A stretch of DNA of 64,000 nucleotides from Alopecurus myosuroides (GCA_028641055.1 CM054062.1:272695092-272759091), one strand, 5' to 3'; positions 44,740 to 57,249 are shown, counted from the first letter of the stretch. Notes: generated by a model from the sequence alone, not told the origin. A program made the numbers and translations.

Positions 44740-47640
44740 ATGGTTAGGGCTAGAACTGTCTTGAGGAGCAATCGAATGTTACAACACCTTGGCATTGGCG
44801 CAATAGCGTCAATGATTAGTAAAAGAAAAGGTGTTGAAGAAGGTAGTGGAGTTGCCAATGATGATGCAGACTGTGCCTTAACACGAAGAGACCCCGACTA
44901 CAATCCTAACGAGGATGAAGTTATTGATGGAGAGGAAGTTGACGATTATGTAGCGGAGAAGCCTGTAAAGGTGCATATCTCTTCCTTGTTTGGAGGGGTG
45001 GGAGTATTATATGCTGTGTGCTTACTTTTCTGTCCTCACAAAATTTTCTTGCTTGGTGTTCTAATGTTTTGGTTGCTGTTTACGATGTCCTGTAGGTGTC
45101 TAGGCTGAAAAAGGCTGCTGTTAGGAAGACGAGCAGGAAAAAGATCTTAGAAAAATCTGCTGTTATGGCTCCAGGAACCAGAGTGATGGCTGATCCTCCA
45201 AAAAAGGCGGTTGGTCCTCCAGGAACCATAGTGATGGCGGCTGATACTCCAGGAGCACCGAGGAGGATGTTGGAGAAAACCCCATATGCTAGAAACACAA
45301 GACAAAAGACGAGCTTTCATACTCCGCTGCACATGGATCAGGAGGGCTCAGTGGACATGGTCCAAGAGTTGTTGTCCAGGGATCGTGAGAGCCCACTGCA
45401 CAGGGATGGAGAGATCTCACTGCACAGGAATGTAGAGATGCAGTCCAAGGAGATGGAGGGAGGAAGCAATGCCCACCCCAACAGGAGCAACCTCAGCCCT
45501 GTTGATAATGGTGTGAACATGAATGATTTCTCCGATGAAGAACTAGAGCAGCTTACGCATGATCAAGGCAAGTCCATCTTATAATTGTCTCTTCTACTAG
45601 TGTATGTTGTACTAGATTTTTCTTCTTATCTATGATGTCAATTTCATTTGCAGAAACATCTCCCAAGGTCATCAAGGAAAGAAACAGAATGGGTGCAGGC
45701 CTGGAAAAGATGACCCGGTCTTTGCGCAGCAAGGTGCCTATCCAAATTGCTGAAGGTATGAAACGCCCAGAGCAGCCTTTGCAGGCTGCAAAGTTTGCCT
45801 CAGAGGGTGGATTCGTTGCAAGAAAACACACTCCAGTTCTTACACACTTCAAAGAATACAAGAAAGCAACCAATCTAATGAAGGATTACGTTGGGAAAGT
45901 TTGTGTAAGCTCTTTATCTCCTAGCTGAATCTGCTTTTTTTTCTTCTCTGTTGCACCTTTGTATGATCGATAATACTGTCCTTTGCTGTTTTTGTAGGCT
46001 AATTTTGAGATGGAAGCTGACTCGAAGGTTGTTGTGCATGCTTGCATGGATATGCTGCAGAAGATATCTAAGAACAGGCGACATCGTCTCAAGCATAAAT
46101 GGTTCGACCCCGTACCAGCTAATCAAGTAAGCATATAATCTCCTGTGGAAGACGTGACAGATGAAGAGTGGCAAGCACTGGTGAAACTGTGGTCTACCCC
46201 AAGGCATAAGGTGAAACTTATTTATCTGCTGTTGTTTCCATTTACTTGCTCTCAGGTCTAGTATACATGTACTTCCTCATCTATTCTTATTTGATGATGT
46301 ATAACTGTGGCATCTTGGGTTGGCTCAATCCTGGTGCTAGGTAGCTTACTTAGCTCAATGTTATGAATCCTAAAGCATGTTCTTCTAGCTAGTTTGCTTA
46401 CTACCTCATGCATGAATGTATGCCCAACCAACACCTGCTGTCTGTAATGATTTACAAATTAGAAAACCTTAAAACAGAACCATCCTGTTGTCTTGTATTT
46501 TCTGTTCCTTCTCATTGATTATGATCAACATATGTATCAAGATATGATCTTGAGATTTAAGCCTTTTCATTTTTGTAGTATTTTTTTTGGACTTGCATTT
46601 TTGTTGTATTAGTATCACAAGTCACAACAATTAGGCTTCAAAATCTTTACACATACTTTTATCTGTGCTAGACCATGATTTATCTTCTCCACATGATGTT
46701 TTGTAGCAAACCTGTGACTCAAACCAGGGGAACCCGAAAAAAGTCATCTTTCAGCAGAAAACTGGTTTGAGGTCCTACGCTGCACACATCTACAGCAAGG
46801 TAAGAACAAACATCCTTTTTTGTTAGGCCTAAGTAACATCTGTGAGCTTACACTTTGATTTGTGTTGAATAACACTTCAGAAGGAGGAACTGAAGGGTGA
46901 AGAGCTATCTGCAATTGAACTGTTCAAGGCAACTCACCACAGTAAGAAGTTTGGGTACTCGGAGCCTGTTCAAGATTCTATAGTAAGTCACTGAACTTCT
47001 AGCTTTTAGGTCCATTGTTATATGTAGCTGATGTAGGTTTATCCATCTTGCTGGTATTTAGTTCTCTGCACTGTAATGTCTGTTGTGGTAGATAGATCTG
47101 TCTGTTATTTTGCTTAATTACACTGTTCACTATGGATGCGTTGGTACTACTTGCTTAATTATAAACCATGTGGATAATCTATGTTTTTTCTTATCAGTTT
47201 TGAATCCCCCCATGTGCCAGTAAGCTTGAATTGCTGAGTTGATGTTTTATCTTGCACTGTTTTGATGTTTTATCTTGCACTGTTTTTTAATTGCTTAACT
47301 ATTGATGTTTTTCTTACACTGTTAATTGCTGAGTTGATGTGTTTGTGTGTGTTAGGATGAGATGGAAAGTAGGAAGAATGCACTGCTACCAAAAGGTGAA
47401 CCTCCAAAATCGGATGTTGAAATCGTTGCTGACGTGCTTAAGGAGAAAGTGAAGCAAAGTACATTCCTGATGAATGCTGGGCTCCAGTCAAGACCTGGGA
47501 ACAAGAACACCAATGTTGCTGTTGCCGAGCATGTCCGTGACCTTGAGGAGAAACTGGAGAGGTCTAAGCTGCAAGCTGAAGCGATGCGAGAAGAAATGGC
47601 GGCAATCAGGAAGAGGGCGGAAGACGCAGAGGCTGCATAA
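44740..47640 (+). CDS. TNPA-like (plant En/Spm Transposase_24 type) gene of C2, one internal stop
   Basis: Inferred segments are 44740-44970, 45096-45567, 45654-45904, 45998-46210, 46707-46799, 46881-46982 and 47356-47640. All join in phase to 549 codons. The intron at 45568 starts GC (CAAG|GCAAGT); the others start GT, and all end AG. Recognisable blocks are ETSPKVIKERNRMG, HKWFDPVPA, VTDEEWQALVKLW, TGLRSYAAHIYSK, ELFKATHHSKK and a C-terminal coiled coil (VRDLEEKLERSKLQAEAMRE). The family binds subterminal repeats of its own element. One stop (TAA, 46136-46138) lies in the fourth segment; otherwise the frame is open. Exon boundaries are by eye. Confidence 0.8.
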
Positions 47641-47719
47641 GCTGCACGCGATGAGTAGTTGCGCTTGATGGCCCAAGAACAAAATGAGAAGCTTGCTCAC
47701 TTGATGGCCCTCTTTGGTG

Positions 47720-48160
47720 CTAAACCTGCTTGATGCTACTTGGTGAACCTGATGCATTTTGATGCTCACTTGGTGAACTTGATGCATTTTGATGCTGACG
47801 CATCAGGTCCTGATTCTTCACATATATTTTGGTCCTGATGAAAATCTGATGCATTTTGGTCCTGATGTGAACCTGATGCTTGCTGATGTGAACCTGATGT
47901 AAACCTGATGCATTTTGGTCCTGATGTGAACCTAATGCTTGCTGATGTGAACCTGATGCTTGCTGGTGTAAAACTGATGTGAACCTGATGCTTGCTGATG
48001 TAAAACTGATGGGAAACTATTGCATTTTGGTACTCTGCTTTGTGTGCTTATATGTATTTGAATGCCATTTTGAATGTGAATTTGAATGCCATTTTGAATT
48101 TGAATTTGAATATAAATATGAATTTGAATACGAGTTTGAATTTGAATTTAAATGCGATGT
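47720..48160. repeat. Degenerate short tandem repeats downstream of the TNPA-like gene
   Basis: About 47720-48010 is built from 'gatgtgaacctgatgc' and 'gatgcattttggtcct' units. About 48055-48160 is built from the 6-bp unit 'gaattt' and variants. The open frame at 47979-48167 is a repeat artefact (alternating Glu and Phe). Confidence 0.75.
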
Positions 48161-48449
48161 GAACTGAAAGAGGCCTTGATCCAAACACTAAAAAGGCCAA
48201 GGCCCAAGCATACATTCACTAAAAAGGAACACTAAAAAGGCCAAGGCCCAAATGTACATTCACTAAAAAGGGTGGAATATTTCTCCTGGCCATTTAAATT
48301 TATCGAAAAAACATACGAAAAAAAACATAGGCTCAACTCTTGGGCTAGGCCTGAGCCCATATAGCCGTCCAAAATTGAGAGATTTTTTTTAAATGGGCTG
48401 GGCCCATATGCAAGTCTGAACTGGACCAGGCCGAATCTGATCTAAGACC

Positions 48450-48719
48450 ACAAAATTTGGTCACATATCTGCCACGTCAGCAGTGCCATGCGGGATCCGG
48501 CCAAACAACGTGTGACCAATCAGTTGGTCACAAATATCCGCGACCTTCTATTTTGGTCATGCACATCCATGACCAACTCATGAAGAAGGTCGGTGTGGTT
48601 CATTTGCGACGCCCGTAACCTGACCAACCCAAATTGGTCGCAAAATGGTCAGAAATGATTTTACGTGACCATTCAGTGACCAATATGGTGAGTCACAAGA
48701 TAGCATATTTCTTGTAGTG
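48450..48719. repeat. C2 right subterminal repeats and terminal inverted repeat
   Basis: At least ten copies of TTGGTCAC, GTGACCAA, TGGTCA and related forms occur in both orientations from about 48456 to 48700. The terminal repeat is at 48704-48719. They match the motif at the left end. Confidence 0.85.
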
Positions 48720-49109
48720 CAAGATTTCCCCCCACTCTTCCTTGGGTTGAGAACTTCCTTCATCTGCACGGTTAGAACGATCCATATTCCAGCAAGAAGG
48801 AAAATCTGCCTCGGGTACCTTCCTAGATTGATAATCATGAATCAAAGTACGGAAAGGTTTATTTATGCCTGAAAGGGGTGTCCTTGAAGCTAAACAGTGA
48901 CGTGGGGCCTTCCCTCCGGTGCTCATACTTGCCGTTTTCTTGCGAGGTTTTACAACGACTCCAATGCTTGCAATGGTGGAGCGTGGATGCACTCGTGGGT
49001 TTTCATCTACATCTCCTTCAGCTCCACTCTCGATTTCCTCCTCCGGCTCCCGGTCTTGGAGATCATCTTCCTTCGGTCCCTTCCCTTTGTTGTTGTTGGC
49101 GGAGACCAT
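48720..49109 (-). pseudogene. N-terminal part of the G3 3' accessory ORF
   Basis: The minus-strand ATG at 49107-49109 starts MVSANNNKGKGPKEDD, followed by a Glu-rich stretch (EPEEEIESGAEGDVDE), basic patches (KPRKKTAS) and EEWGEIL at the C2 junction. The frame stays open for 130 codons until C2 interrupts it. The open frame extends upstream to 49388 but that part looks like promoter and leader, so I chose the 49109 start. It is a plant Gypsy accessory protein of unknown role located after integrase. C2 splits it, with the tail at 32620-32766. Confidence 0.6.
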
Positions 49110-49202
49110 GATGCTTCTAAACTGAAAACAGATCCTGGCAAAAACAGCTCGAAATAAAAAACACGAAGAGAAAGCGATATACAAACCTCGGGGGGTCCGG
49201 GG

Positions 49203-49212
49203 GGTTATATAG
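49203..49212 (-). promoter_or_regulatory. TATA-like site ahead of the G3 3' ORF
   Basis: On the minus strand the sequence is CTATATAACC, followed by a C/G-rich run (CCCCGGACCCCCCGAGG), about 95 bp before the ORF start codon. The promoter-like part of the E1 LTR has a very similar layout (CTATTTAACCCCCCCGAGAC, about 1426-1445). Upstream, both contain the 'caccatagggtggcgcg' type motif. It appears to be an internal copy of an LTR-type promoter. Confidence 0.5.
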
Positions 49213-49448
49213 CAAAAATATGTGTAACAAAAGGAAAGTCTAGGTCGAAAACGAGTATGAGAGGGGATCCGAGGATCCCACACCATAGGGTGGCGCGACC
49301 AAGGGTGGGCCCGCGCCCCCTCATGGTGTGGTGCCTCCGGGCACCTTCTCCAACTCCTCTTCGGCTCGGTATTTTCTATATTTTCCAAAAACTGATAATT
49401 TATAAGTGAAAAGGTATTACGTGAACTTTTTCTTAACAGAATTGTTAC

Positions 49449-52400
49449 CTATTCCAAGACAGACTCTGCAGATTCTGGAATCTTCCCTCTAATGAACTTC
49501 TCCGGAGTCATTACTTGAATAACATCCACATCTTCATCATAAGAATCCCCAGAAATATAATGTTTGAGTCTTTGTCCATTTACCACTTGTTTAGTGTTAT
49601 CTTTGAGGGAAGAAATTTTGATTGCACCTGAACGATACATTTCTTCAATAATATAAGGTCCTTCCCATCGGGAGAGTAATTTTCCTACAAAAAATCTGAG
49701 AAGAGACCGATACAATAGAACTTTCTCACCAACATGAAACTCTCTTTGAAGGATTCTTTTATCATAACATTGTTTAACTTTCTCTTTAAAGATCTTGGAA
49801 TTTTCATAAGCTTCACATTTCCATTCATCTAAATGATTCAAATCAAGCATTCTTTTCTTACCAGCAAGTTTAAAATCTTTATTTAATTATTTCACTACCT
49901 AATAAGCTTTGTGGTCTAATTCTAAAGGCAAGTGACAAGCTTTTCCATAAACCATTTTATAGGGAGACATACCCATAGGATTCTTATAAGCAGTTCTATA
50001 AGCCCATAAAGCATCATTCAACTTATTTGACCAATTCTTCCTAGATTTATTAACAGTCTTTTGCAAGATAGATTTAATTTCTCTATTTGATAATTCTACT
50101 TGCCCACTTGTTTGAGGATGATAAGGTGAGGCAATTCTACGATTAACATCATATTTAGCAAGGGTCTTTCTAAAACCACTATGAATAAAACGAGAACCTC
50201 CATCAGTCATAAGATACCTAGGCACACCAAACCTAGGGAAAATAACATCTTTAAGCATTTTTATAGAGGTCTCACCATCAACACTTTTAGTAGGTATAGC
50301 TTCTACCCACTTAGTAACATAGTCAACATCAACAAGAATATGAGTATAACCATTCGAAGGAGGAAAAGGACCCATAAAGTCAAATCCCCAACAATCAAAA
50401 GGTTCAATAACAAGAGAATAACTCATCGGCATTTCATTACATCTAGAAATATTGCGTACTCTTTGACATTCATCACAAGATAAAATAAATTTACGTGCAT
50501 CTTTAAAGAGGGTAGGCCAATAGAAACCTGATTGTAGAACCTTCTGTGCGGTTCTATCTCCAGCGTGATGTCCTCCATAAGCACCACTATGGCACTTCTT
50601 CAATATTTCACGTTGTTCGTGATCTGATACACATCTTCACATAATACCATCTACTCCTTCTTTATATAAATGTGGGTCGTCCCAAAAATAATGCCTCCGA
50701 TCATAGAAGAATTTTCTTCTTTGTTGAGTTGTAAATGTTGGAGGAAAATACCTTGAAACAATAAAGTTCGCATAATCAACATACCATGGACTATCTTGAG
50801 GTTTTACCTTTATTGCAGACAACTGTTCATTTGGAAAACTATCATTAACAGGAATAGGATCAAAAGTAATGTTTTCCAGTCTAGGCAAGTTATCAGCAAC
50901 ATGATTTTCAGCACCCTTCCTATCCACAATATGCAAATCAAACTGTTGTAAAAGAAACACCCATCTAATAAGCCTAGGCTTAGCATCTTTATTTTCCATA
51001 AGGTATCTAATAGGAGCATGATCAGTATGAATAGTAACCTTTGAGTCGACAATATAAGGCCTAAACTTATCACATGCAAAAACTACAGCTAAGAACTCTT
51101 TTTCAGTAGTAGCATAATTCTTTTGAGCAGCATCAAGAGTCTTACTAGCATAATGAATAACATCCAACTTCTTATCTATGCGCTGTCCAAGAACAGCACC
51201 AATAGCAAAATCACTAGCATCACACATAATTTCAAAAGGTAATTTCCAATCAGGTGGTTGAACAATAGGATAAGTAGTTAAAGCCTTCTTTAAAGTTTCA
51301 AAAGCTTCCTTACAATCATCATCAAAAACAAATGGTACATCTTTTTGAAGAAAATTAGTAAGAGGCTTTGATATTTTAGAGAAATCTTTAATAAACCTCC
51401 CATAGAAACCAGCATGACCAAGAACACTACGAATACCTTTAACATCCCTAGGACAGGGCATTTTCTCTATGGCTTCCACTTTAGCTCTGTCAACTTCAAT
51501 ACCTCTTTCAGAAATTTTATGTCCAAGAACAATTACTTCATTTACCATAAAGTGGCATTTCTCCCAATTAAGAACAAGATTAGTTTCCTCACATCTCTGC
51601 AAAACTTTATCAAGGTTGTGCAAACAATTATCAAAAGAAGTTCCATAGACGGAGAAATCGTCCATGAATACTTCCACAATCTCTTCACAAAAACCATGAA
51701 AAATAGCAGACATGCATCTTTGAAACATAGAAGGAGCATTACACAAACCGAAAGGCATGCGCCTATAAGCATGAGTTCCATAAGGACAAGTAAAAGTTGT
51801 TTTCTCTTGATCTCGTTTCCTAACAACAATTTGAGAAAACCCAGAATAACCATCAAGAAAACAAAAATGAGTTTTTTAGACAACCTCTCTTGCATTTGAT
51901 CAATAAAGGGTAAAGGACAATGATCTTTCTTAGTAACTTTATTAACCTTTCTAAAATCAATGAACATTATATAACCAACGACTACTCTTTGAGGAATAAG
52001 CTCATTATTTTCATTAGGCACAATAGTTATTCCTCCCTTCTTAGGGACACAATGCACATGGCTCACCCATCTACTATCAGCTATAGGAAAAATAATACCA
52101 TCATCAAGAAGTGTTAATACCTCATTTCTTACCACTTCCTTCATCTTAGGAATTAAACGGTGTTGATGTTCAACTACTGGCTTTGCATCAGGTTCAATAT
52201 TAATAGCATGCTGAAATATAGTAGGAGAAATTCCCTTCAAATCATCAAGGGTATATCCAATAGCTCCACGTTGTTTCTTCAGAATTCCCAACAATCTTTC
52301 CTCTTCTTCACCTGAAAGTTTAGTACTAATAATAACATGATATATTTTCTTATCATCAAGATAATCATATTTAAGATCATCAGGCAGAGGTTTTAAATCA

Positions 52401-52735
52401 AAGACAGGATCCTCCTTGGGTGGTAATGTTGTACCCAAGTCTTCCACAAGTAAATTATGTTTCAGTATCACTGGTTGACGAAGAAGAATATCGTCAATCT
52501 CATTTCTATCTTCCATAAAGACACCACTCTCGTGGTCCTCCATATATTGCTGCAAAGCATTGTTAGGATCAAGAGCAATAGAAGCAAGTTGTTCAACTTT
52601 AAAATTCTCATCAGGCAATTTAGATTCATAAGGTGCTCTAGAAAATTTGGAGAAATTGAACTCATGAGATTTTCCATCAAATTTAGTCAAAATATTCTCT
52701 CTTTTACAATCTATAATAGAACCACAAGTGTTCAA
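49449..52735 (-). pseudogene. G3 pol: reverse transcriptase, RNase H and integrase, broken
   Basis: RT appears in the 52735-51542 frame (WVSHVHCVPKKGGITIV, IDFRKVNKVTKKDHCPLPF) and continues in a second frame from 51758 ([16 protein letters not shown], then [11 protein letters not shown] with the two catalytic Asp). RNase H shows [31 protein letters not shown] and IHTDHAP. Integrase shows the zinc region ([20 protein letters not shown]) and core ([28 protein letters not shown]). A C-terminal part with GEKVLLYRS follows to 49449. A frameshift lies near 51872. In-frame stops are just below 50637 and 49899. The catalytic residues survive, so loss is by stops and frameshift. Confidence 0.9.
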
Positions 52736-52788
52736 GAAGGGTCTACCAAAAATAATAGGACAAGTCTTACTAGAAGCCTTACCAAGTA

Positions 52789-54152
52789 CTAGAAAATTAG
52801 TGGGTATTTAGTCTTACCACACAAAACTTCCACAAATCTAACAATACCAATTGGAAAAACAGCCTCTCTATTAGCAAGCTGAATAACCACATGAATATCT
52901 TCAATCTCACAAGAACCAATTTCATGCATAATTTCTCTATAAAGCTCATAAGGTATAGCACTAGAACTAGCACCAATATCACGCAAACCATAATAGCAAT
53001 GATCACCAATCTTAATAGAAAGCACAGGAACACTAGTTATCTTGGGTCTATGAGGATGGGAAACAATATTAGAAGCATCCTCACAAAAGACAATGTGTTC
53101 ATCCTCCACATTTTCACAAACAAGATCTTTCACTATTGCTACAACAGGTTTAACAGTTATTTGTTCATCAGGCTCAATAGATTTCTTATTACTCTTATTA
53201 ACCACACAAGCCACCATTGAGTGTTCTTTCACCTTAGCAGGGAAAGGCATTCTTTCAACATATGGCTCAGGAACAGCAGGATTAACAACATGCACTTCTA
53301 TATTACTAGCAGGAACAATATATTTATAAGGTGCATGGTACTTGTGATAATTCTTTTTAGGAATATCAAGGTAGGAGGCAAAAGCTTTAAGACAGTTTGC
53401 AAAGATTTGTGAATCAAGACCACAAACAGCACTAACATCATAGAAATCATTGGTTCCCATAAAAGATTTAATGCATTCATAATCATAATTTATACCTGAC
53501 TTTCTACCTTTGTCGTTCTGCCATCCTTCAGTGTTTTCTTGAATACGGTCAAGAAGATCCTATTTAGCTTCTCCCTTCATACGTGTGAATGATCCAGAAC
53601 AAGAAGCATCCAATAAATCCTTATCACGAAGAGAAAGCCTTGCATAAAAAGTATTGATAACAATATTTCTCGGGAGTTCATGAACGGGACATTTAAGAAT
53701 TAATAACTTCATTCTCCCCCACGCTTGGGCAATACTCTCTCCCTCATGAGGCCAGCAATTATAGATTTGATTCCGGTATTTATGAATCTCACTAGGAGGA
53801 TAGAATTTAGAATAAAAGAGAGGAACATTTTCCTCCCATCCAATAGAATCACCATTCTTCAGTAATTTGATCCATTCAGCGGCTCTTACTTTCAGCGATA
53901 GAGAAAATAATTTCCTTTTAACTTGATCCATTGTAATACCTGCACACCTGAATAACTCGCATAATTCATGTATAAAGATCAAATGATCACTGGGATGGAC
54001 AGTTCCATCACCGTAATAGGAGTTATCCATAACACGCCCAACAATTTTCATAGGTATTTCATAAGGATCTAGTTCAGCAGAAGACGGTTACCAACTACCC
54101 TAGTAGAAACGGTAGAAGTACCCCTAATCAGAGAACCAAAAGTATTCTCCAT
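52789..54152 (-). pseudogene. G3 gag and protease region, broken
   Basis: A gag start MENTFGSLIRGTST is at 54152 but its frame stops near 54070. The gag body is in the 54051 frame (SDHLIFIHELCELFRCAG, FSLSLKVRAAEWIKLL, FYSKFYPPSEIHKYRNQI). After a stop at about 53560 the same frame continues to 52789 with the protease site LRDIGASSSAIPYELY, a D-I-G-A form. Another frameshift separates it from RT near 52790. The gag and RT frames show the same relic state as pol. Confidence 0.85.
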
Positions 54153-54237
54153 AATGAAACAAAAAATAGACATAAATAAAAACAACACTCACAGTAAAAG
54201 TTTCTCTTACCAATTCCACTCACCAATAGCGCTTCAC

Positions 54238-54255
54238 TCCCCGGCAACGGCGCCA
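54238..54255 (-). other. G3 primer-binding site (tRNA-Asp type), intact
   Basis: The minus strand reads TGGCGCCGTTGCCGGGGA, an exact complement of the 3' end of plant tRNA-Asp as I know it. It lies 11 bp inside the 5' LTR boundary at 54267. Confidence 0.9.
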
Positions 54256-54266
54256 GAAAATAGTCT

Positions 54267-54617
54267 TGATGACCCACAAGTATAGGGGGTGTATCGAAGT
54301 TTCCATAAATAAGAGTGTCGAAACCAACGAGGAACATAAGGTGTTCACAAGCAGGTTGGATAGAGGATTCACTGTAAACACTAGCAAACAAGTTTTTGGT
54401 GGTTTTTTAGATAGCAGATAAATAAAGTGCGAGTAAATAAAGTGCAGTAAATAATATTGCAGCGAGTGGCCCAATCCTTTTGAGAGCAAAGGACAAGCCG
54501 TTTGTGTTGCTTATGACTACTAAACGTTCTCGAGGACACATGGGAATTTTGTCAAGTGCTTTCTCTTCGTTACGGTTGATTAATATCCATTGTTTCATGA
54601 AAAATTGTGTGGGTGAA
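54267..54617 (-). repeat. G3 5' LTR, 3' end only (cut by T2)
   Basis: The segment begins TGATGACCCACAAGTATAG at 54267 and runs collinear with the 3' LTR from 18165 for about 350 bp. It stops where T2 begins at 54618. The rest of the LTR should lie beyond T2 and T3, right of the window. Confidence 0.85.
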
Positions 54618-57246
54618 TGTAACATCCCAGGATTTTGAAAATTTTGAAAAATTTAAAACCCTCATGCATTCATGATCATCATAGCATACTTGCATTTTGG
54701 TTGCATAACAAAATTGGTTTTTAATTTTCTAAAGACAAAATTTTAGGTGTTATCACCTATTAAACCAAATTTTGGGTTTAAATCTTTTTCTAAAGTAAAG
54801 TATTTTGTTTTTGGGAAATGATAGTACCAAAATGTTCCTTAGGTCCTAAGATTTTCAAAACATATTTTTATATATTTTTCTGATTTGATTTGGTGGGGTT
54901 TTGAATTGATTTTGAACCCATTAGTTAAAAAAACAGAAAAAAGGAAAAAAGGGAGAGAGAGAAAAACCAGCGCAGCCCACCCTCTCTTTCTCGTGGCCCA
55001 GGCCACTCTCCTCTCGCTCCCTTCCGCCGCGCGCGCAGCAACAGAACACGGCGGCCCATCCCAACAGGAATCGAGCCCGCCCTGTCGTCTTCTACCTAAA
55101 CGCGGACTCCGCGCCAAGGAGGTGTCCGGTGAGTCCACCGCCGCCGCCCCCTCGCGTTTGATCTCGAGCGTTAGATCTAAATCCTAGGGCCTAGGTTAGA
55201 TGGCTTATGCGAAGAGGTATTTTTCAATCACGGTCGTCCATCGTGACTTAGATCCAGCGGCTCGCAGCGCTGACCCGCGCGAAATTTTTTCGACCAATCA
55301 CAGCGCGCCATTGCCCTCCCCTTGGATCGATCACCTTTTCAGTTAAAAACAAAATAAAACAGATTAGAATAAAAAAATTCAAAAATTCATATATCGAGTT
55401 CTGTAATTCAAATTTAGGTTATTCTAGACTTTTTGAAATCAGCACATTGTGTATATTAATATAGGCTATTCAAATTTCAATTTTGAAACGTGCATTCACA
55501 TGTTATTTGTAGATCTCTTTTAATCACTAATTTGGGTATAACTTTTAATCTATAAATCCTTTTTAGGTGAAATCAATTACTATGGTTTTGTTTTGATGTC
55601 CTCTATCCAGTAGATGCGTTGGAAAATTTATTTATACAACTTTGTAACAGAAACTCTATTAATGTTGATATTTTCCTATAATAAAACCCTAATAATAGTT
55701 ATAATTACAATTTAATAATTAATTTGTTTTGCATGCATCATAACCATGTTATTAATATAAGAGAACATCATTATTAGTAATTCTTGCTAGTTGTGAATTT
55801 GGTGCATTAATTTGATCATTGCATGACATGCATACATGTTTTTGTATTGTTATTTTGTTTTCCATGTTATGTTTGTCTTGTATGTTCATGTGTGGATTTT
55901 TTTGCTTGTGTTAGATTGTGAAGAGGAGCAAGTGTACTCTTGTTGCTGTTATTATTGTTGTGATTCTTCATCCTATTGCCAAGGCAAGTGACACATTCAT
56001 CCACCCCTTATTTTCCTACGCATTACTAGAGTTTTGAAGTAGTTGCCTGATAGGTGAATTTTTCTCTAAGTATTATGCTAAAACCCTAGTAGTGTGTAGC
56101 CACCCTTACCCTTGTTATCAACTATAGCCTTAGCACTTGTAGATGCTATGCCTTGGTTCAATTTGTTTTCTATGGTATGGTGAAAAATTCTAAGTATAAC
56201 CCTCAATGAAACACCTGGGTGGATTTTGGATGTGATTGGATTATGTTGAGTGGCTCCCTAGGGCCATATCAATGGTGTTTATCACCGAAGGAGTACACTT
56301 GTGGATGGCCACTCAGGAACAAAGAGATTCTTAAGTTCCTCTAAGTTTAGTAGCTTCCCGTGCAGCCCTTTGACATATGGGCTCTGTCTTGATCAACCAA
56401 GTTGTGAGAGTTCAGCCCATGCTTGACATGAAGATGTGGCATAATTATAGGTGGAACGGGTCTTGCTGGTTGGGTTGAATTCTTGCTTCTGAAAGATCTC
56501 GTCTCAATTCTCTCCTTTCCATGATGCACTCCCGGTGTATAGGATGTTTGGGCTAATTGAAGACAAAGGGTGAAAGTGCACAACCTCTGCAGAGTTAGAA
56601 ACTATGATCATAGCCGGGTCACCGGTAATGGATGACTTCGAGCAGCTGGACAAGGATGGACAGAAGATTCTCAACACCGTTTTGAAGAAGTAAAATTTGG
56701 CTAAGGAAATATTAGTTGTGGTGCTCATGGGTGTGTCCCATGGTGCCAATATTTGAAAGAAAACTCTTTTTCAAAAGTGTTAGGGAAAAACTTGCTTTCT
56801 GCAAATAGCCTAAACTCCACCAAGCCAGATATGCATGTAGTTTAGACTTGCCATTTTATATCCACCATAGTGTAATTTGCCAGTACATTGTTTGTACTGA
56901 ATCTCCTTCGGGGGCTGCATATTCCAACGTGCAGGAAATTCTGAGGATGAAATTTGATCAAGTGCTTGGACTCGAGTCTACACCCAACATGTAATGCATG
57001 TGGCGCATGATTGAAGATGGAGGCTCATTGTTATCTTTATTTCTGCTGTTTCGAACTCTGAGTTTTGCTAGTCTTTTAAGACTATGCACTTTGTAATAAA
57101 GCTATACATGGCTATTCTGGATCTTTTGTAATATTTTTGATACTTCTGCAATGATACTTTACATTTTGTTCTGTGGTGCTAGCATTGATCCAGGGACTAG
57201 CACTTAACACAGTAGTTCTTACATTATTAAATGTGAGGGCGCTACA
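54618..57246 (+). repeat. T2 5' LTR
   Basis: The repeat starts TGTAACATCCCAGGATTTTG and ends GGGCGCTACA, 2629 bp. The first ~500 bp match the 3' LTR at 58882-59383 with a few percent difference. After 'aggaggt' (about 55121) the two diverge. A splice-like segment lies at 55915-55983, before GCAAGTG. Confidence 0.85.
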
Positions 57247-57249
57247 AAA

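Larger units (their letters stand above)
32772..48719 (+). mobile_element. C2: complete-ended CACTA (En/Spm) transposon, 15.9 kb
   Basis: The ends are CACTACAACAAATATG (32772-32787) and, on the other strand, CACTACAAGAAATATG (48719-48704), flanked by the 3-bp duplication CAA (32769-32771 and 48720-48722). TGGTCA/TGACCA motifs crowd both subterminal regions. Inside are a broken TNP2-type transposase (plus), a three-B3-domain gene (minus) and a TNPA-like gene (plus). The element sits in the 3' ORF of G3. The transposase copy is dead, but the ends could still be mobilised by a related source. Confidence 0.93.
18165..54617 (-). mobile_element. G3: Gypsy retrotransposon on the minus strand, split by T1, C2 and T2
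   Basis: Read on the minus strand, the order is 5' LTR (54617-54267, cut by T2), tRNA-Asp primer site, gag, protease, RT/RNase H and integrase, then an internal TATA-like site. After that come an extra 3' ORF (split by C2), a 3' untranslated region and a 3' LTR (30879-18165, split by T1). Removing T1 (AGTGT duplication) and C2 (CAA duplication) restores continuity, which supports the model. The coding part carries several stops and frameshifts. The 5-bp flank on the left is ATGGA; the matching right flank is beyond the window. Confidence 0.8.

Noticed and set aside
47979..48167. A 62-codon frame with alternating Glu and Phe
   Set aside because: It is a translation of a hexanucleotide repeat.
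48693..49388. The full 231-codon frame as a single protein
   Set aside because: The first ~90 codons cover a TATA-like site and leader, and the last ~9 lie inside C2. Only 49109-48720 is supported.
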